This document shows positions 9,045-18,440 of a DNA stretch of 64,000 nt, piece after piece (position 1 is the stretch's first letter; the number at the start of each line of letters is the position of its first letter). This DNA comes from Pseudomonadota bacterium (GTDB taxonomy: Bacteria > Pseudomonadota > Alphaproteobacteria > Rhodospirillales > Magnetospirillaceae), in NCBI GenBank assembly GCA_023458315.1, contig JAEXAH010000142.1, forward strand, positions 1-64,000, written 5' to 3'. A program made the position numbers and the translations under genes. The notes beneath the pieces are model-generated. The model was not told the origin of the DNA. It made no database searches and saw only the letters and a program-made list of their open reading frames with translations.

Positions 9045-10172
9045 ATGATCCCGACCGAAGAACAGTCGCTGATCCGCGACACCGCGCGCAATTTCGCGCG
9101 CGACCGGCTGACGCCCTTTGCCGAGAAGTGGGACCGCGAGGCCCGCTTCCCGGCCGAGGCGGTGGCCGAGATGGCCGAACTGGGCTTCCTGGGCATGTTG
9201 CTGCCCGAGGAACTGGGCGGCTGCGCCACCGGCCACGTCGCCTATGCCATGGCCCTGGAAGAGGTCGCCGCCGGGTGCGGCGCCCTGTCCACAGTGATGA
9301 GCGTGCACAATTCCGTGGCCTGCATGCCCATCTACAAATTCGGCACCGAGGAGCAGAAGGCCCGTTTCCTGCCCAAGATGGCCAGCGGCGAATGGCTGGG
9401 CGGTTTCTGCCTGACCGAACCGCACGCCGGGTCCGACGCCTCGGCGTTGAAGGTGCGCGCGGTCAAGGACGGCGACCATTACATCCTGAACGGCACCAAG
9501 CAGTTCGTCACCTCGGGCAAGTCGGCGCAGGTGCTGATCGTCTTCGCCGTCACCGATCCGGCGGCGGGCAAGAAGGGCATCACCGGCTTCATCGTCCCCA
9601 CCGACACCCCCGGTTTCTCGGTGGCGCGGGTCGAGGAAAAGATGGGCCAGCATGCCAGCGACACCTGTCAGGTGGTGTTCGAGGACATGCGCATCCCCGC
9701 CGATCTGCGCCTGGGCGCCGAGGGCCAGGGCTACAAGGTGGCGCTGTCCAACCTTGAGGGTGGGCGCATCGGCATCGCCTCGCAATGCGTCGGCATGGCC
9801 CGCGCCGCGCTGGAGGCCGCCACCGCCTATGCCAAGGAGCGCGTGACCTTCGGCCAGCCGCTGATCGAGCATCAGGCCATCGGCCAGAAGCTGGCCGACA
9901 TGGCGACCCAGGTCGCCGCCGCCCGGTTGATGGTGCACCACGCCGCCGAACTGCGCGACGCCGGTCTGCCCTGCCTGACCGAAGCGTCCATGGCCAAGCT
10001 GTTCGCGTCCGAAATGGCGGAAAAGGTCGCCTCGGCCGCCATCCAGGTTCTGGGCGGCTACGGCTACCTCAAGGATTTCCCGGTGGAACGCATCTACCGC
10101 GACGTCCGCGTCTGCCAGATTTATGAAGGGGCGAGCGAAATCCAGCGCATGTTGATTGCCCGGTCACTGTAA
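9045..10172 (+). CDS. Acyl-CoA dehydrogenase, short/branched-chain type
   Basis: A 375-residue classic acyl-CoA dehydrogenase with all three family domains. [15 protein letters not shown] (about residues 120-134) binds the flavin, and [20 protein letters not shown] lies near 330-350. [18 protein letters not shown] sequence at the end (here [14 protein letters not shown]) holds the Glu region used as base in short-chain enzymes. It should introduce the 2,3 double bond and pass electrons to ETF. The ATG lies 1 bp after the thiolase stop, so the two are translationally linked. It is the last gene of this catabolic run; an AT-rich insert starts soon after. Exact chain length is not readable. Confidence 0.9.
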   Translation: MIPTEEQSLIRDTARNFARDRLTPFAEKWDREARFPAEAVAEMAELGFLGMLLPEELGGCATGHVAYAMALEEVAAGCGALSTVMSVHNSVACMPIYKFGTEEQKARFLPKMASGEWLGGFCLTEPHAGSDASALKVRAVKDGDHYILNGTKQFVTSGKSAQVLIVFAVTDPAAGKKGITGFIVPTDTPGFSVARVEEKMGQHASDTCQVVFEDMRIPADLRLGAEGQGYKVALSNLEGGRIGIASQCVGMARAALEAATAYAKERVTFGQPLIEHQAIGQKLADMATQVAAARLMVHHAAELRDAGLPCLTEASMAKLFASEMAEKVASAAIQVLGGYGYLKDFPVERIYRDVRVCQIYEGASEIQRMLIARSL

Positions 10173-10197
10173 CGGACGGCGCCATATGCCTCAAGCG

Positions 10198-10220
10198 ATG
10201 GCCGGGCTCGTCCCGGCCAT
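10198..10220. repeat. Dispersed short palindrome, copy 1
   Basis: ATGGCCGGG and CCCGGCCAT flank a 5-base loop. Nearly the same element, with identical arms and a similar loop in reverse orientation, lies at 48116-48140. Placed just after an acyl-CoA dehydrogenase stop, it may also help end transcription, but there is no T-run. Confidence 0.65.
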
Positions 10221-10314
10221 TGTCGTTCGGAGGGCATGGATGCAAAATGGTGCGGCTCCAAAAGCGCTGTGCTATTTTGCCGACATCAACTCCGTTGATC
10301 GGAGGGCTCCGCCA

Positions 10315-11481
10315 ATGCGCGCTGTCGTTGCCTGTCTACTTGATGGTCACAACCATCCACGCTACAGTCCGACCGCAGCCTCCGGCATGGTTGCTGAAGC
10401 TTCGTATTGCCCGGAAACCAGAATGATCAGCGTCATTAGAACACAGCAAATATGTGATAAAATCGGCACAACAAATTGCAAGTGCGACTATTTCACAAAA
10501 ATGCCGTGCGAAAACATCGAACTCCGTATCAACCACATCAATTGGATGACAACGGAAGAAAAGGTACTTTTATCAGCGAATTGCGGCGCGACACTGGAAT
10601 TTTGCGTACAAAATGGGATGGTTTATTTCCCAACAGGCACGAATGATAGCTCAGGACGCCATCATTGCATGGCCTCTTGGTATGTGAACTCGCACGTCCA
10701 TACCTGCAACGACCACGGAGAATTGTTCTCCCTGACACACCGCACAAAGCCCGGAAAGCCCCGCAAGCACGAGGGCAACATCTCCGAGGCGCCGTGCCAA
10801 GTCGCCACCGCCGATGCCCACATCGATGGCCTCAAGGTCGTCGCCGGCACCCGACATGTCCCGGCAAGCCACATAGCCTCCCCCGCCACCTATCACCTGA
10901 CTGTCGCGGGTAAGAAAGAACCCCACGCCTGGGACAAGGAAATCTCGGCCGTGAGGCTCTCGCCATCCGGTCGCTACGTCGCCATCGGCGACAAGAGCGG
11001 GGCGCTGGCCATCCTCGAGGTGGACACGCTCACCGAAAAATATCGGTCCACCTCGGCGTTCGAAGACCCCGCCCCTCCCGACCTCGTCTCGCCCCCCACT
11101 CCACCCCAATCCAGTCCGCCTATCCATTTCTTTGCCTGGGCAAGCGATGAGACCCGCCTGACGTTCTCCGCGCCCGGTTCGGACAAGATCGGCATCTGGG
11201 ACGAACGAACCAACACACACTATCCGGTGGACGCCCCCGGCGCCGTCTCGGTCGAGGTGGTGAGAGCCCAGATCATGATCGTTCGGACGATACAGGGATC
11301 GGAATACAAGCTGGTTCCCGCCTTCCTGAATGGCCGCACGCTGCAATTCGGAAAGGCATTCGACGACGGGAGAAACGTTTCCCTGTCGGATATGGATCGC
11401 ATTGCTCTCAATCACAATGCAAAACTTCTCGCCACCTACTCATCTTCCAAACGACAACTCAACGTTTGGAAAATCGGGTAA
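10315..11481 (+). CDS. Unrecognised protein: Cys-rich N-half, WD40-like C-half
   Basis: A 388-residue protein of unknown function. The C-terminal half has WD40-like blades. The clearest is EISAVRLSPSGRYVAIGDKS at about residues 207-226; others lie near 268-300 (ending KIGIWDERTN) and at the very end (LLATYSSSKRQLNVWKIG). Only three to four blades are visible, too few for a full propeller. The N-terminal 160 residues are rich in Cys and His (for example NCKCDYFTKMPCEN), matching no family I know; no signal peptide is evident. ATG 10315 has a GGAGGG ribosome site eight bases upstream, better than the TTG at 10156. Its N-terminal part is AT-richer than flanking genes. The next gene follows after 12 bp, so the two form an operon. 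Confidence 0.6.
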   Translation: MRAVVACLLDGHNHPRYSPTAASGMVAEASYCPETRMISVIRTQQICDKIGTTNCKCDYFTKMPCENIELRINHINWMTTEEKVLLSANCGATLEFCVQNGMVYFPTGTNDSSGRHHCMASWYVNSHVHTCNDHGELFSLTHRTKPGKPRKHEGNISEAPCQVATADAHIDGLKVVAGTRHVPASHIASPATYHLTVAGKKEPHAWDKEISAVRLSPSGRYVAIGDKSGALAILEVDTLTEKYRSTSAFEDPAPPDLVSPPTPPQSSPPIHFFAWASDETRLTFSAPGSDKIGIWDERTNTHYPVDAPGAVSVEVVRAQIMIVRTIQGSEYKLVPAFLNGRTLQFGKAFDDGRNVSLSDMDRIALNHNAKLLATYSSSKRQLNVWKIG

Positions 11482-11493
11482 AGGGGGGCAAAA

Positions 11494-13104
11494 ATGAAAA
11501 CGACGAACAAAAACATTTACGGCACGACTGAAACGCAGTTTGCGTTTCCACCGATATATCAATACGACAAAACAATTTTCCTCTGCGACCGTAATGGGCA
11601 CGCAGAGAAATTCGTCAACAATATAACTAACAACAAAGAACAAACTATTCTTAAGTACTCAACACGAAAATCTGGCATTATGCCAGAGCACCACAAGTTT
11701 GCGTCCGCATTCAAATTTAATTTTGATGAAATACCAAGGCTTTTATTCTCGGAAATTCGCAGATCTTCCAGAATTTTTCTTTGCGTCAACGACACTCAAG
11801 AGGCTCAGCGGATTGCGCAGGATCCCTCCCTGCATATTCTCAAGACCGCCATGGCCACATGTTCGCGAAGAATGCCCAGATGGGGACGCGAACCAGAGTT
11901 CGCTTTGCTTGTCGTCCAAGACAAGTGCGCGAATTGCGGCTCAATTCAGGAAAGCATGACCGCCTTCGACCGGGTTATTTTTGTCAGCCGACAAAAATCG
12001 AAAAAACATGGCGACTGCCTACAACGGTGCCTCAGCAGAAATGATTTCATTAGAAGCGAAATTTTTGCCGAGCGCCTCGAAGCGATTCTCCCCGCCATTC
12101 AATCTGAATCCACCGGCAACCCGGTGGATGAGATTAAGCATATCATTTTGAATGCACTCCACAATTACCCGTCAAGAATATCCGTCGATGACGTAATCAA
12201 TAGCGCCTGCCCGCCCTCAGAAAAAGAAGACCCATCTCGTATAAACAATATCCACCTAGCACTTGAGGCGCTGGATAAGACATGCACATTTCGGCTATTT
12301 GAAAAAACAAACACCATAATGAAGGATTACGGCGCATATAGAGCAGCTGCGACCGCCATTTGGTCCGCTATCATCAACACTGAAGATGACTTAATATTCG
12401 GGGCACAAACGTGTGCGAAGATATCGCGCATAACTGTGGACGACATCTACGACAAACTTTCGGACGACAAGCGGCACAACAACGTTGTCAAGGCGGCTAT
12501 ATCCGATACGTTAGACGAGATGAACAGTGTCGATATCCTTCGGTGGTATCCGCAAAAGGGCATATGCTTGGTGCCCAGCACCATGACCAATTTTTTTGCC
12601 TGCGAAGATATATTCAAATACGCCAACCCAAATGCAACATGGTCAAGCATAGTAATTAGAAAGGGAAACGACGATGATTACTGGCTTGGAGTTGCATACC
12701 CGAAACACAAAACCCGTTTTGTTCTTAATTACAGGAATGGACTTATCGGATTTGACCTGGGAAAGCGGTCAACAGTGATAGAATTTGATGCATTCATCAA
12801 TAGAAAGAAGCTTGGATCAAAAGAAGCGACGGGGGATGCGCCGATAATTACGGATTTCGCCCGCGCATGGGGAGTGATGTGTGGAATTTTTCACCTGTTG
12901 AGCGACGTTCGCAAGATTCCCGACGCAATCAACGTCACAGGGATAGCGATCAATGACGTTCGGGACGTCGTTTACGATATTGACATTACAGGGCGCCCGG
13001 TGACCAGACTGCGGCGAGAAGCAAGAAATTATCTTGCAGCCTTCTCTGCGGCTCTTGCCGTCTCGCTGTTGAGGGCTGGTTCGGCGCTGCACCGGTTGTT
13101 CTGA
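11494..13104 (+). CDS. Unrecognised 536-residue protein in AT-rich DNA
   Basis: No family recognised. The gene uses many AAA, AAT, ATA and TTT codons, unlike every neighbour, which suggests horizontal acquisition. A very strong ribosome site (AGGGGGG) precedes the ATG. Residues about 60-200 alternate beta-like and helical segments (RIFLCVNDTQEAQ, FALLVVQDKCANCG, FDRVIFVSRQ), suggesting a Rossmann-like or receiver-like fold. The middle (about 215-390) contains two helix-rich segments with winged-helix character (ITVDDIYDKLSDDKRHNNV). The last 130 residues are beta-rich and end in a hydrophobic Ala/Leu tail. There are no obvious catalytic motifs or transmembrane helices. These fold remarks are inference from residue pattern. 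Coupling to the WD40-like gene suggests the two proteins work together. Confidence 0.6.
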   Translation: MKTTNKNIYGTTETQFAFPPIYQYDKTIFLCDRNGHAEKFVNNITNNKEQTILKYSTRKSGIMPEHHKFASAFKFNFDEIPRLLFSEIRRSSRIFLCVNDTQEAQRIAQDPSLHILKTAMATCSRRMPRWGREPEFALLVVQDKCANCGSIQESMTAFDRVIFVSRQKSKKHGDCLQRCLSRNDFIRSEIFAERLEAILPAIQSESTGNPVDEIKHIILNALHNYPSRISVDDVINSACPPSEKEDPSRINNIHLALEALDKTCTFRLFEKTNTIMKDYGAYRAAATAIWSAIINTEDDLIFGAQTCAKISRITVDDIYDKLSDDKRHNNVVKAAISDTLDEMNSVDILRWYPQKGICLVPSTMTNFFACEDIFKYANPNATWSSIVIRKGNDDDYWLGVAYPKHKTRFVLNYRNGLIGFDLGKRSTVIEFDAFINRKKLGSKEATGDAPIITDFARAWGVMCGIFHLLSDVRKIPDAINVTGIAINDVRDVVYDIDITGRPVTRLRREARNYLAAFSAALAVSLLRAGSALHRLF

Positions 13105-13241
13105 GGCGGACGCGGAAACGCCATGTTGCTACGCAATATGGCAAATCCGCTCATGCAGGTTGGGCTCTCCCGACATCGATTCGCATACGGCGGAAACGCT
13201 AGGCTTCGCTCAACAGAAAATCCAAGGTTGAGGGAAGGTCC

Positions 13242-16200
13242 ATGCCCGACGGCAGCGAAAACAAGCTCAGCGTCAAGCCCAGCAACAACATCCGTTTCGT
13301 TACCGCCACCAGCCTGTTCGATGGCCACGACGCGTCCATCAACATCATGCGGCGTCTGCTGCAACAGGGCGGTGTCGAGGTCATCCACCTGGGCCATAAC
13401 CGCTCGGTCGAGGAAATCGTCACCGCCGCCATCCACGAGGATGTGCAGGGTATCGCCGTCAGCTCGTACCAGGGCGGCCATATCGAATTCTTCAAGTACA
13501 TGATCGACCTGCTGCGCGAGCGCGGCGCCGGTCATGTCCGCGTGTTCGGCGGCGGCGGCGGCGTGATCGTCGTGCCGGAAATCCGCGAACTGGAAGCCTA
13601 TGGCGTCGAGCGCATCTATTCCCCCGAGGACGGCCAGAAGCTGGGCCTGGAGGGCATGATCGCCGACGTGGTGCGCCGCACCGATTTCGACGTGTGCAAG
13701 GAACTGCCGCCCAGCCTGCAAGGCATCGACGCCCCCGACCGCCAAAAGCTGGCCCGCCTGATCTCGGCCCTGGAAAACGGCAAGATCGACGCCAAGCTGA
13801 AGGAACAGATCGCCGAGGCCGCCAAGGCCCGCACCGTTCCCGTGCTGGGCATCACCGGCACCGGCGGCGCCGGTAAGTCGTCGCTGACCGACGAACTGAT
13901 CCGCCGTTTCCGCATCGACAAGCCTGACTTCAAGATCGCCGTCATCGCCGTCGATCCGTCCAAGCGCAAGACCGGCGGCGCCCTGCTGGGCGACCGCATC
14001 CGCATGAACGCCGTCAACGGCCCGGTCTACATGCGCTCGCTGGCCACCCGTCAGGCCGGTTCGGAAGTGCCCGCCCACGTCCCCGCCATCGTCGAACTGT
14101 GCAAGGCCGCCGGTTTCGATCTGGTGATCGTGGAAACCCCCGGCATCGGCCAGGCGGATTCGGCGGTGGCCGAACTGGGCGATCTGTCGCTGTACGTCAT
14201 GACCCCGGAATTCGGCGCCGCCAGCCAGTTGGAAAAGATCGACATGCTCGATCACGCCGATCTGGTCGCCATCAACAAGTTCGACCGCAAGGGCGGCCAG
14301 GACGCGCTGCGCGACGTGCGCAAGCAGGTTCAGCGCAACCGCGGCGCCTTCACCGTCGGCGCCGAGACCATGCCGGTCTACGGCACCATCGCGTCGCGCT
14401 TCAACGACGACGGCGTGACCGCGCTGTATCTGGGCCTGCTGGACGCCCTGGGCGACAAGGGCTTCGCCCTGGGCAAGTCGTCCCTGCCCCGCCCGGCCTC
14501 CAACGCCTCGACCGCCGGCACCGCCATCGTGCCGCCGTCGCGCGTGCGCTATCTGGCCGAGATCGCCGACGCGGTGCGCGGCTATCACGCCCATTCGGAA
14601 AAGCAGTCGCAGACCGCCCGCGAGTTGCAGCAATTGACCGGCACCAAGGAAATGCTGGACAAGAATTGCGGCTGCCAGGTGGGCGAGATCGACGCGCTGA
14701 TCGAACAGCGCCAGAACGCGCTCGACCCGCGCGCCAAGAAGCTGATCGACATCTGGCCGAAGGTGAAGGAAAGCTATTCCGGCGACGAATACGTGGTGAA
14801 GATCCGCGACAAGGAAATCCGCTCCACCATCGTTTCCGAATCGCTGTCCGGCACCAAGATCAAGAAGGTGGTGCTGCCGCCGTACAAGGATCACGGCGAG
14901 CTGCTGCGCTGGCTGCTCAAGGAGAACGTGCCCGGCACCTTCCCGTTCACCGCCGGTGTGTTCGCCTTCAAGCGCGAGAACGAGGACCCGACCCGCATGT
15001 TCGCGGGTGAAGGCGACGCCTTCCGCACCAACGCCCGCTTCAAGCTGCTGAGCAAGGACAGCGCCGCCACCCGCCTGTCCACCGCCTTCGACTCGGTGAC
15101 GCTGTACGGCTGCGACCCGGACGAGCGCCCCGACATCTACGGCAAGATCGGCAATTCCGGCGTGTCCATCGCCACCCTGGACGACATGAAGGTGCTGTAT
15201 TCGGGCTTCGACCTGTGTGCGCCGTCGACCTCGGTGTCCATGACCATCAACGGCCCGGCGCCGGTGATCCTGGCCCTGTTCTTCAACACCGCCATCGACC
15301 AGCAGGTCGAGAAGTTCGAGCGTGACAACGGCCGCCAGCCCACCGACGACGAACTGGCGAAGATCAAGGAATGGACCCTGGAAAGCGTGCGCGGCACCGT
15401 CCAGGCCGACATCCTCAAGGAAGACCAGGGTCAGAACACCTGCATCTTCTCGACCGATTTCGCCCTCAAGCTGATGGGCGACATCCAGGAATACTTCGTC
15501 CACAACCGGGTGCGGAACTTCTATTCCGTCTCCATCTCGGGCTACCACATCGCCGAGGCCGGGGCCAACCCCATCTCGCAGTTGGCCTTCACCCTGGCCA
15601 ACGGTTTCACCTATGTGGAATCGTACCTGGCGCGCGGCATGCACATCGACGATTTCGCTCCCAACCTGTCGTTCTTCTTCTCGAACGGCATGGACCCGGA
15701 ATATTCGGTGATCGGCCGCGTCGCCCGCCGCATCTGGGCCGTCGCCATGCGCGACAAGTACGGCGCCAACGAACGGTCGCAGAAGCTGAAGTACCACGTC
15801 CAGACCTCGGGCCGTTCGCTGCACGCCCAGGAAGTGGATTTCAACGACATCCGCACCACCTTGCAGGCGCTGATCGCCATCTACGACAATTGCAACAGCC
15901 TGCACACCAACGCCCATGACGAGGCGTACACCACGCCGACCGCCGAATCGGTGCGCCGCGCCGTCGCCATTCAGATGATCATCAACCGCGAATGGGGCGT
16001 CGCCAAGAACGAGAACCCCAACCAGGGTTCGTTCTTCCTGGAAGAACTGACCGATCTGGTGGAAGAGGCCGTGCTTCAGGAATTCGAGCGCATCGCCGAG
16101 CGCGGCGGCGTGCTGGGCGCCATGGAAACCGGCTATCAGCGCGGCAAGATCCAGGACGAATCGCTGTACTACGAACACAAGAAGCACGACGGTTCCTATC

Positions 16201-16487
16201 CGATCATCGGCGTCAACACCTTCCTCAACCCCAACCCGCCCGAGGAAGCCGAGATCGAGTTGCAGCGTTCCACCGACGAGGAAAAGCAGAGCCAGTTGAA
16301 GCGTCTGCGCGACTTCCACGCCCGCAACGCCGCCAGCGCGCCCGAGGTGCTGAACCGTCTGCAACAGGCCGCCATCAAGAACGAGAACATGTTCGCCGTG
16401 CTGATGGACGCCGTCCGCCACTGCTCGCTGGGCCAGATCACCGGCGCGCTGTACGAGGTCGGCGGTCAGTATCGCCGCAACATGTGA
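13242..16487 (+). CDS. icmF: Fused isobutyryl-CoA mutase
   Basis: A 1081-residue fusion protein interconverting isobutyryl-CoA and n-butyryl-CoA (some members act on pivalyl- or isovaleryl-CoA) with adenosylcobalamin. Domains in order: B12-binding domain (about 18-150) with DGHDASI carrying the cobalt-ligand His; a MeaB-like G-protein chaperone (about 200-420) with P-loop [16 protein letters not shown] and NKFDRKGG; then the mutase large domain (about 530-1081) with [16 protein letters not shown] and RGMHIDDF. This order is diagnostic of IcmF. Length is close to the usual 1090. GAGGGAAGG lies just before the ATG. An acyl-CoA synthetase follows in the same direction, and branched acyl-CoA genes lie upstream beyond the AT-rich insert. 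Confidence 0.95.
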   Translation: MPDGSENKLSVKPSNNIRFVTATSLFDGHDASINIMRRLLQQGGVEVIHLGHNRSVEEIVTAAIHEDVQGIAVSSYQGGHIEFFKYMIDLLRERGAGHVRVFGGGGGVIVVPEIRELEAYGVERIYSPEDGQKLGLEGMIADVVRRTDFDVCKELPPSLQGIDAPDRQKLARLISALENGKIDAKLKEQIAEAAKARTVPVLGITGTGGAGKSSLTDELIRRFRIDKPDFKIAVIAVDPSKRKTGGALLGDRIRMNAVNGPVYMRSLATRQAGSEVPAHVPAIVELCKAAGFDLVIVETPGIGQADSAVAELGDLSLYVMTPEFGAASQLEKIDMLDHADLVAINKFDRKGGQDALRDVRKQVQRNRGAFTVGAETMPVYGTIASRFNDDGVTALYLGLLDALGDKGFALGKSSLPRPASNASTAGTAIVPPSRVRYLAEIADAVRGYHAHSEKQSQTARELQQLTGTKEMLDKNCGCQVGEIDALIEQRQNALDPRAKKLIDIWPKVKESYSGDEYVVKIRDKEIRSTIVSESLSGTKIKKVVLPPYKDHGELLRWLLKENVPGTFPFTAGVFAFKRENEDPTRMFAGEGDAFRTNARFKLLSKDSAATRLSTAFDSVTLYGCDPDERPDIYGKIGNSGVSIATLDDMKVLYSGFDLCAPSTSVSMTINGPAPVILALFFNTAIDQQVEKFERDNGRQPTDDELAKIKEWTLESVRGTVQADILKEDQGQNTCIFSTDFALKLMGDIQEYFVHNRVRNFYSVSISGYHIAEAGANPISQLAFTLANGFTYVESYLARGMHIDDFAPNLSFFFSNGMDPEYSVIGRVARRIWAVAMRDKYGANERSQKLKYHVQTSGRSLHAQEVDFNDIRTTLQALIAIYDNCNSLHTNAHDEAYTTPTAESVRRAVAIQMIINREWGVAKNENPNQGSFFLEELTDLVEEAVLQEFERIAERGGVLGAMETGYQRGKIQDESLYYEHKKHDGSYPIIGVNTFLNPNPPEEAEIELQRSTDEEKQSQLKRLRDFHARNAASAPEVLNRLQQAAIKNENMFAVLMDAVRHCSLGQITGALYEVGGQYRRNM

Positions 16488-16500
16488 TCCCTTCCCGGTA

Positions 16501-16529
16501 CCTCTCCGTCGGTCCCGCCGACGGAGAGG
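16501..16529 (+). terminator. Hairpin after icmF
   Basis: CCTCTCCGTCGG (16501-16512) pairs perfectly with CCGACGGAGAGG (16518-16529) around a 5-base loop, 13 bp after the icmF stop. No T-run follows, so it may attenuate or protect mRNA ends rather than fully terminate. Confidence 0.5.
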
Positions 16530-16595
16530 CGCCCCGCTGATCAAGAGAGCGCCCCAAGCTCCTGCCACACCTCAACCCGCCTCAGGGGAGAAACG

Positions 16596-18287
16596 ATGTC
16601 CGACGAACTCCAGTCCTTTCTCAAGGCCCGCGATTTCCTGCTGGCCCATCGCACCGACTACGATACCGCCTATCGTGATTTCCGCTGGCCGCAGTTGAAG
16701 AACTTCAACTGGGCGCTGGATTATTTCGACGTCATGGCCAAGGGCAACGACAAGCCCGCGCTGTGGATCGTCGACGACAACGGCGAGGTCAAGCTGACCT
16801 TCGCCGAGATGTCCGAGCGTTCCAACCGCGTCGCCAATTTCCTGCGCGCCCAGGGCGTGAAGCGTGGCGATGTGGTGCTGATGATGCTGAACAACGTGGT
16901 GCCGCTGTGGGAAACCATGCTGGCCTGCATGAAGCTGGGCGCCAAGATCATCCCCGCCACCACCCTGCTGGTGACTGAGGATCTCAAGGACCGCTTCGAG
17001 CGCGGCGGCGCCGCCCATGTGGTGGCCGGTGCCGACCAGACCGCCAAGTTCGACGCCCTGGACAACAGCTTCACCAAGATCGTGGTGGGCGGTGCCCATG
17101 ACGGCTGGACCAGCTTCGACGAGGCTTACAAGGCCAGCGCCGAGTTCACCCCCGATGGCGTGACCAGCGTCGACGACACCCTGCTGCTGTACTTCACCTC
17201 GGGCACCACGGCCAAGCCCAAGCTGGTGGCCCATTCCTACCAATCCTATCCGGTCGGCCACCTGTCCACCATGTACTGGATCGGCCTGCAACCGGGCGAC
17301 ATCCACCTGAACATCAGCTCGCCGGGCTGGGCCAAGCACGCGTGGTCCAACTTCTTCGCGCCGTGGAACGCGGGCACCACCGTGTTCGTCTACAATTACG
17401 GCCGCTTCTCGGCCAAGGCCATGCTGGACGTCATCGTCCGCTGCGGCATCACCTCGCTGTGCGCGCCGCCGACCGTGTGGCGCATGCTGATCCAGGAAGA
17501 CCTGGCCTCGTACCCGGTCAAGATCCGCGAGCTGGTGGGCGCGGGCGAGCCCCTGAACCCCGAGGTCATCGACCGCGTCAAGGCCGCCTGGGGCATCACC
17601 ATCCGCGACGGCTACGGCCAGACCGAAACCACCTGTCAGATCGGCAACCCGCCGGGCCAGTTGGTCAAGGAAGGCTCCATGGGCCGTCCCATGCCGGGCT
17701 ATTTCGTCGCCCTGCTGGATTCCGACGACAACCCGGCCGAGGAAGGCGAAATCTCGCTGAACCTGGAAAAGCGTCCGCTGGGCCTGATGCAGGGCTACAA
17801 GGACGATCCGGAAAAGACCGCCAGCCTGATGCGCGCCGGTCACTACCATTGCGGCGACGTGGCCAGCATCGACAAGGACGGCTACATCACCTATGTCGGT
17901 CGCGCCGACGACGTGTTCAAGGCGTCCGACTACCGCATCAGCCCGTTCGAGCTGGAAAGCGCCCTGATCGAGCACCCGGCCATCGCCGAGGCCGCCGTGG
18001 TGCCCAGCCCCGATCCGGTGCGTCTGGCGGTGCCGAAGGCGTTCCTGGTGCTGCGCGCCGGTTTCGAGCCGTCGCGTGAACTGGCCATCGACATCTTCAA
18101 GCACATCCGCGCGACGCTGGCGCCCTACAAGCGCGTCCGCCGCATCGAGATCTCGGACCTGCCCAAGACCATCTCGGGCAAGATCCGTCGTGTCGAGTTG
18201 AAGCGCATCGAGGAAGAGCGCCGCAACAAGGGCATTCGTGTCGAAGGCGAATATTTCGAGGAAGATTTCTCGGAAGTCACCGCCTGA
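16596..18287 (+). CDS. Acyl-CoA synthetase (AMP-forming, medium-chain type)
   Basis: A 563-residue member of the adenylate-forming ligases that activates a carboxylic acid with ATP and CoA. Visible motifs: the phosphate-binding LLYFTSGTTAKPKLVAHSY (about 195-213), DGYGQTETT (about 338-346), the hinge region GRADDVFKASDYRISPFELE (about 430-450) and the catalytic-lysine motif LPKTISGKIRRVEL near the end. The general pattern fits medium-chain or acetyl/propionyl-like synthetases. It follows icmF by 108 bp with a good AGGGGAG ribosome site and ends at a strong terminator. It may supply isobutyryl- or related acyl-CoA to the mutase; that is an inference. Confidence 0.88.
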   Translation: MSDELQSFLKARDFLLAHRTDYDTAYRDFRWPQLKNFNWALDYFDVMAKGNDKPALWIVDDNGEVKLTFAEMSERSNRVANFLRAQGVKRGDVVLMMLNNVVPLWETMLACMKLGAKIIPATTLLVTEDLKDRFERGGAAHVVAGADQTAKFDALDNSFTKIVVGGAHDGWTSFDEAYKASAEFTPDGVTSVDDTLLLYFTSGTTAKPKLVAHSYQSYPVGHLSTMYWIGLQPGDIHLNISSPGWAKHAWSNFFAPWNAGTTVFVYNYGRFSAKAMLDVIVRCGITSLCAPPTVWRMLIQEDLASYPVKIRELVGAGEPLNPEVIDRVKAAWGITIRDGYGQTETTCQIGNPPGQLVKEGSMGRPMPGYFVALLDSDDNPAEEGEISLNLEKRPLGLMQGYKDDPEKTASLMRAGHYHCGDVASIDKDGYITYVGRADDVFKASDYRISPFELESALIEHPAIAEAAVVPSPDPVRLAVPKAFLVLRAGFEPSRELAIDIFKHIRATLAPYKRVRRIEISDLPKTISGKIRRVELKRIEEERRNKGIRVEGEYFEEDFSEVTA

Positions 18288-18305
18288 GCCAGCCTTTAGG
18301 CAAGA

Positions 18306-18338
18306 GGCCCGCCAACCAGAAGGTTGGCGGGCCTTTTT
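18306..18338 (+). terminator. Rho-independent terminator after the acyl-CoA synthetase
   Basis: GGCCCGCCAACC (18306-18317) and GGTTGGCGGGCC (18322-18333) form a perfect 12-bp stem with a 4-base loop, followed by TTTTTATT. It ends the icmF-synthetase transcript. Confidence 0.93.
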
Positions 18339-18351
18339 ATTGATCCCCATC

Positions 18352-18386
18352 AAAAAAAGCGGCCCGGGTGGCGAACCACCCGGGCC
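18352..18386 (-). terminator. Rho-independent terminator of lldP
   Basis: GGCCCGGGTGG (18361-18371) pairs with CCACCCGGGCC (18376-18386) around CGAA. Read on the minus strand it is followed by GC and seven Ts. It faces the neighbouring plus-strand terminator, so the two converging units end tail to tail. Confidence 0.92.
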
Positions 18387-18440
18387 TCAGTGTTTCCGGC
18401 TCAGGGAAATCGGAGAATAGCCGGAGGGTTCAAAGCCGCC

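Noticed and set aside
10156..10314. Longer start (TTG 10156) for the WD40-like protein
   Set aside because: It would overlap the end of the acyl-CoA dehydrogenase and read through the palindromic repeat. ATG 10315 has a far better ribosome site.
13029..16568. Long minus-strand open frame opposite icmF
   Set aside because: It is a shadow frame of the strongly conserved mutase, without a ribosome site or domain match.
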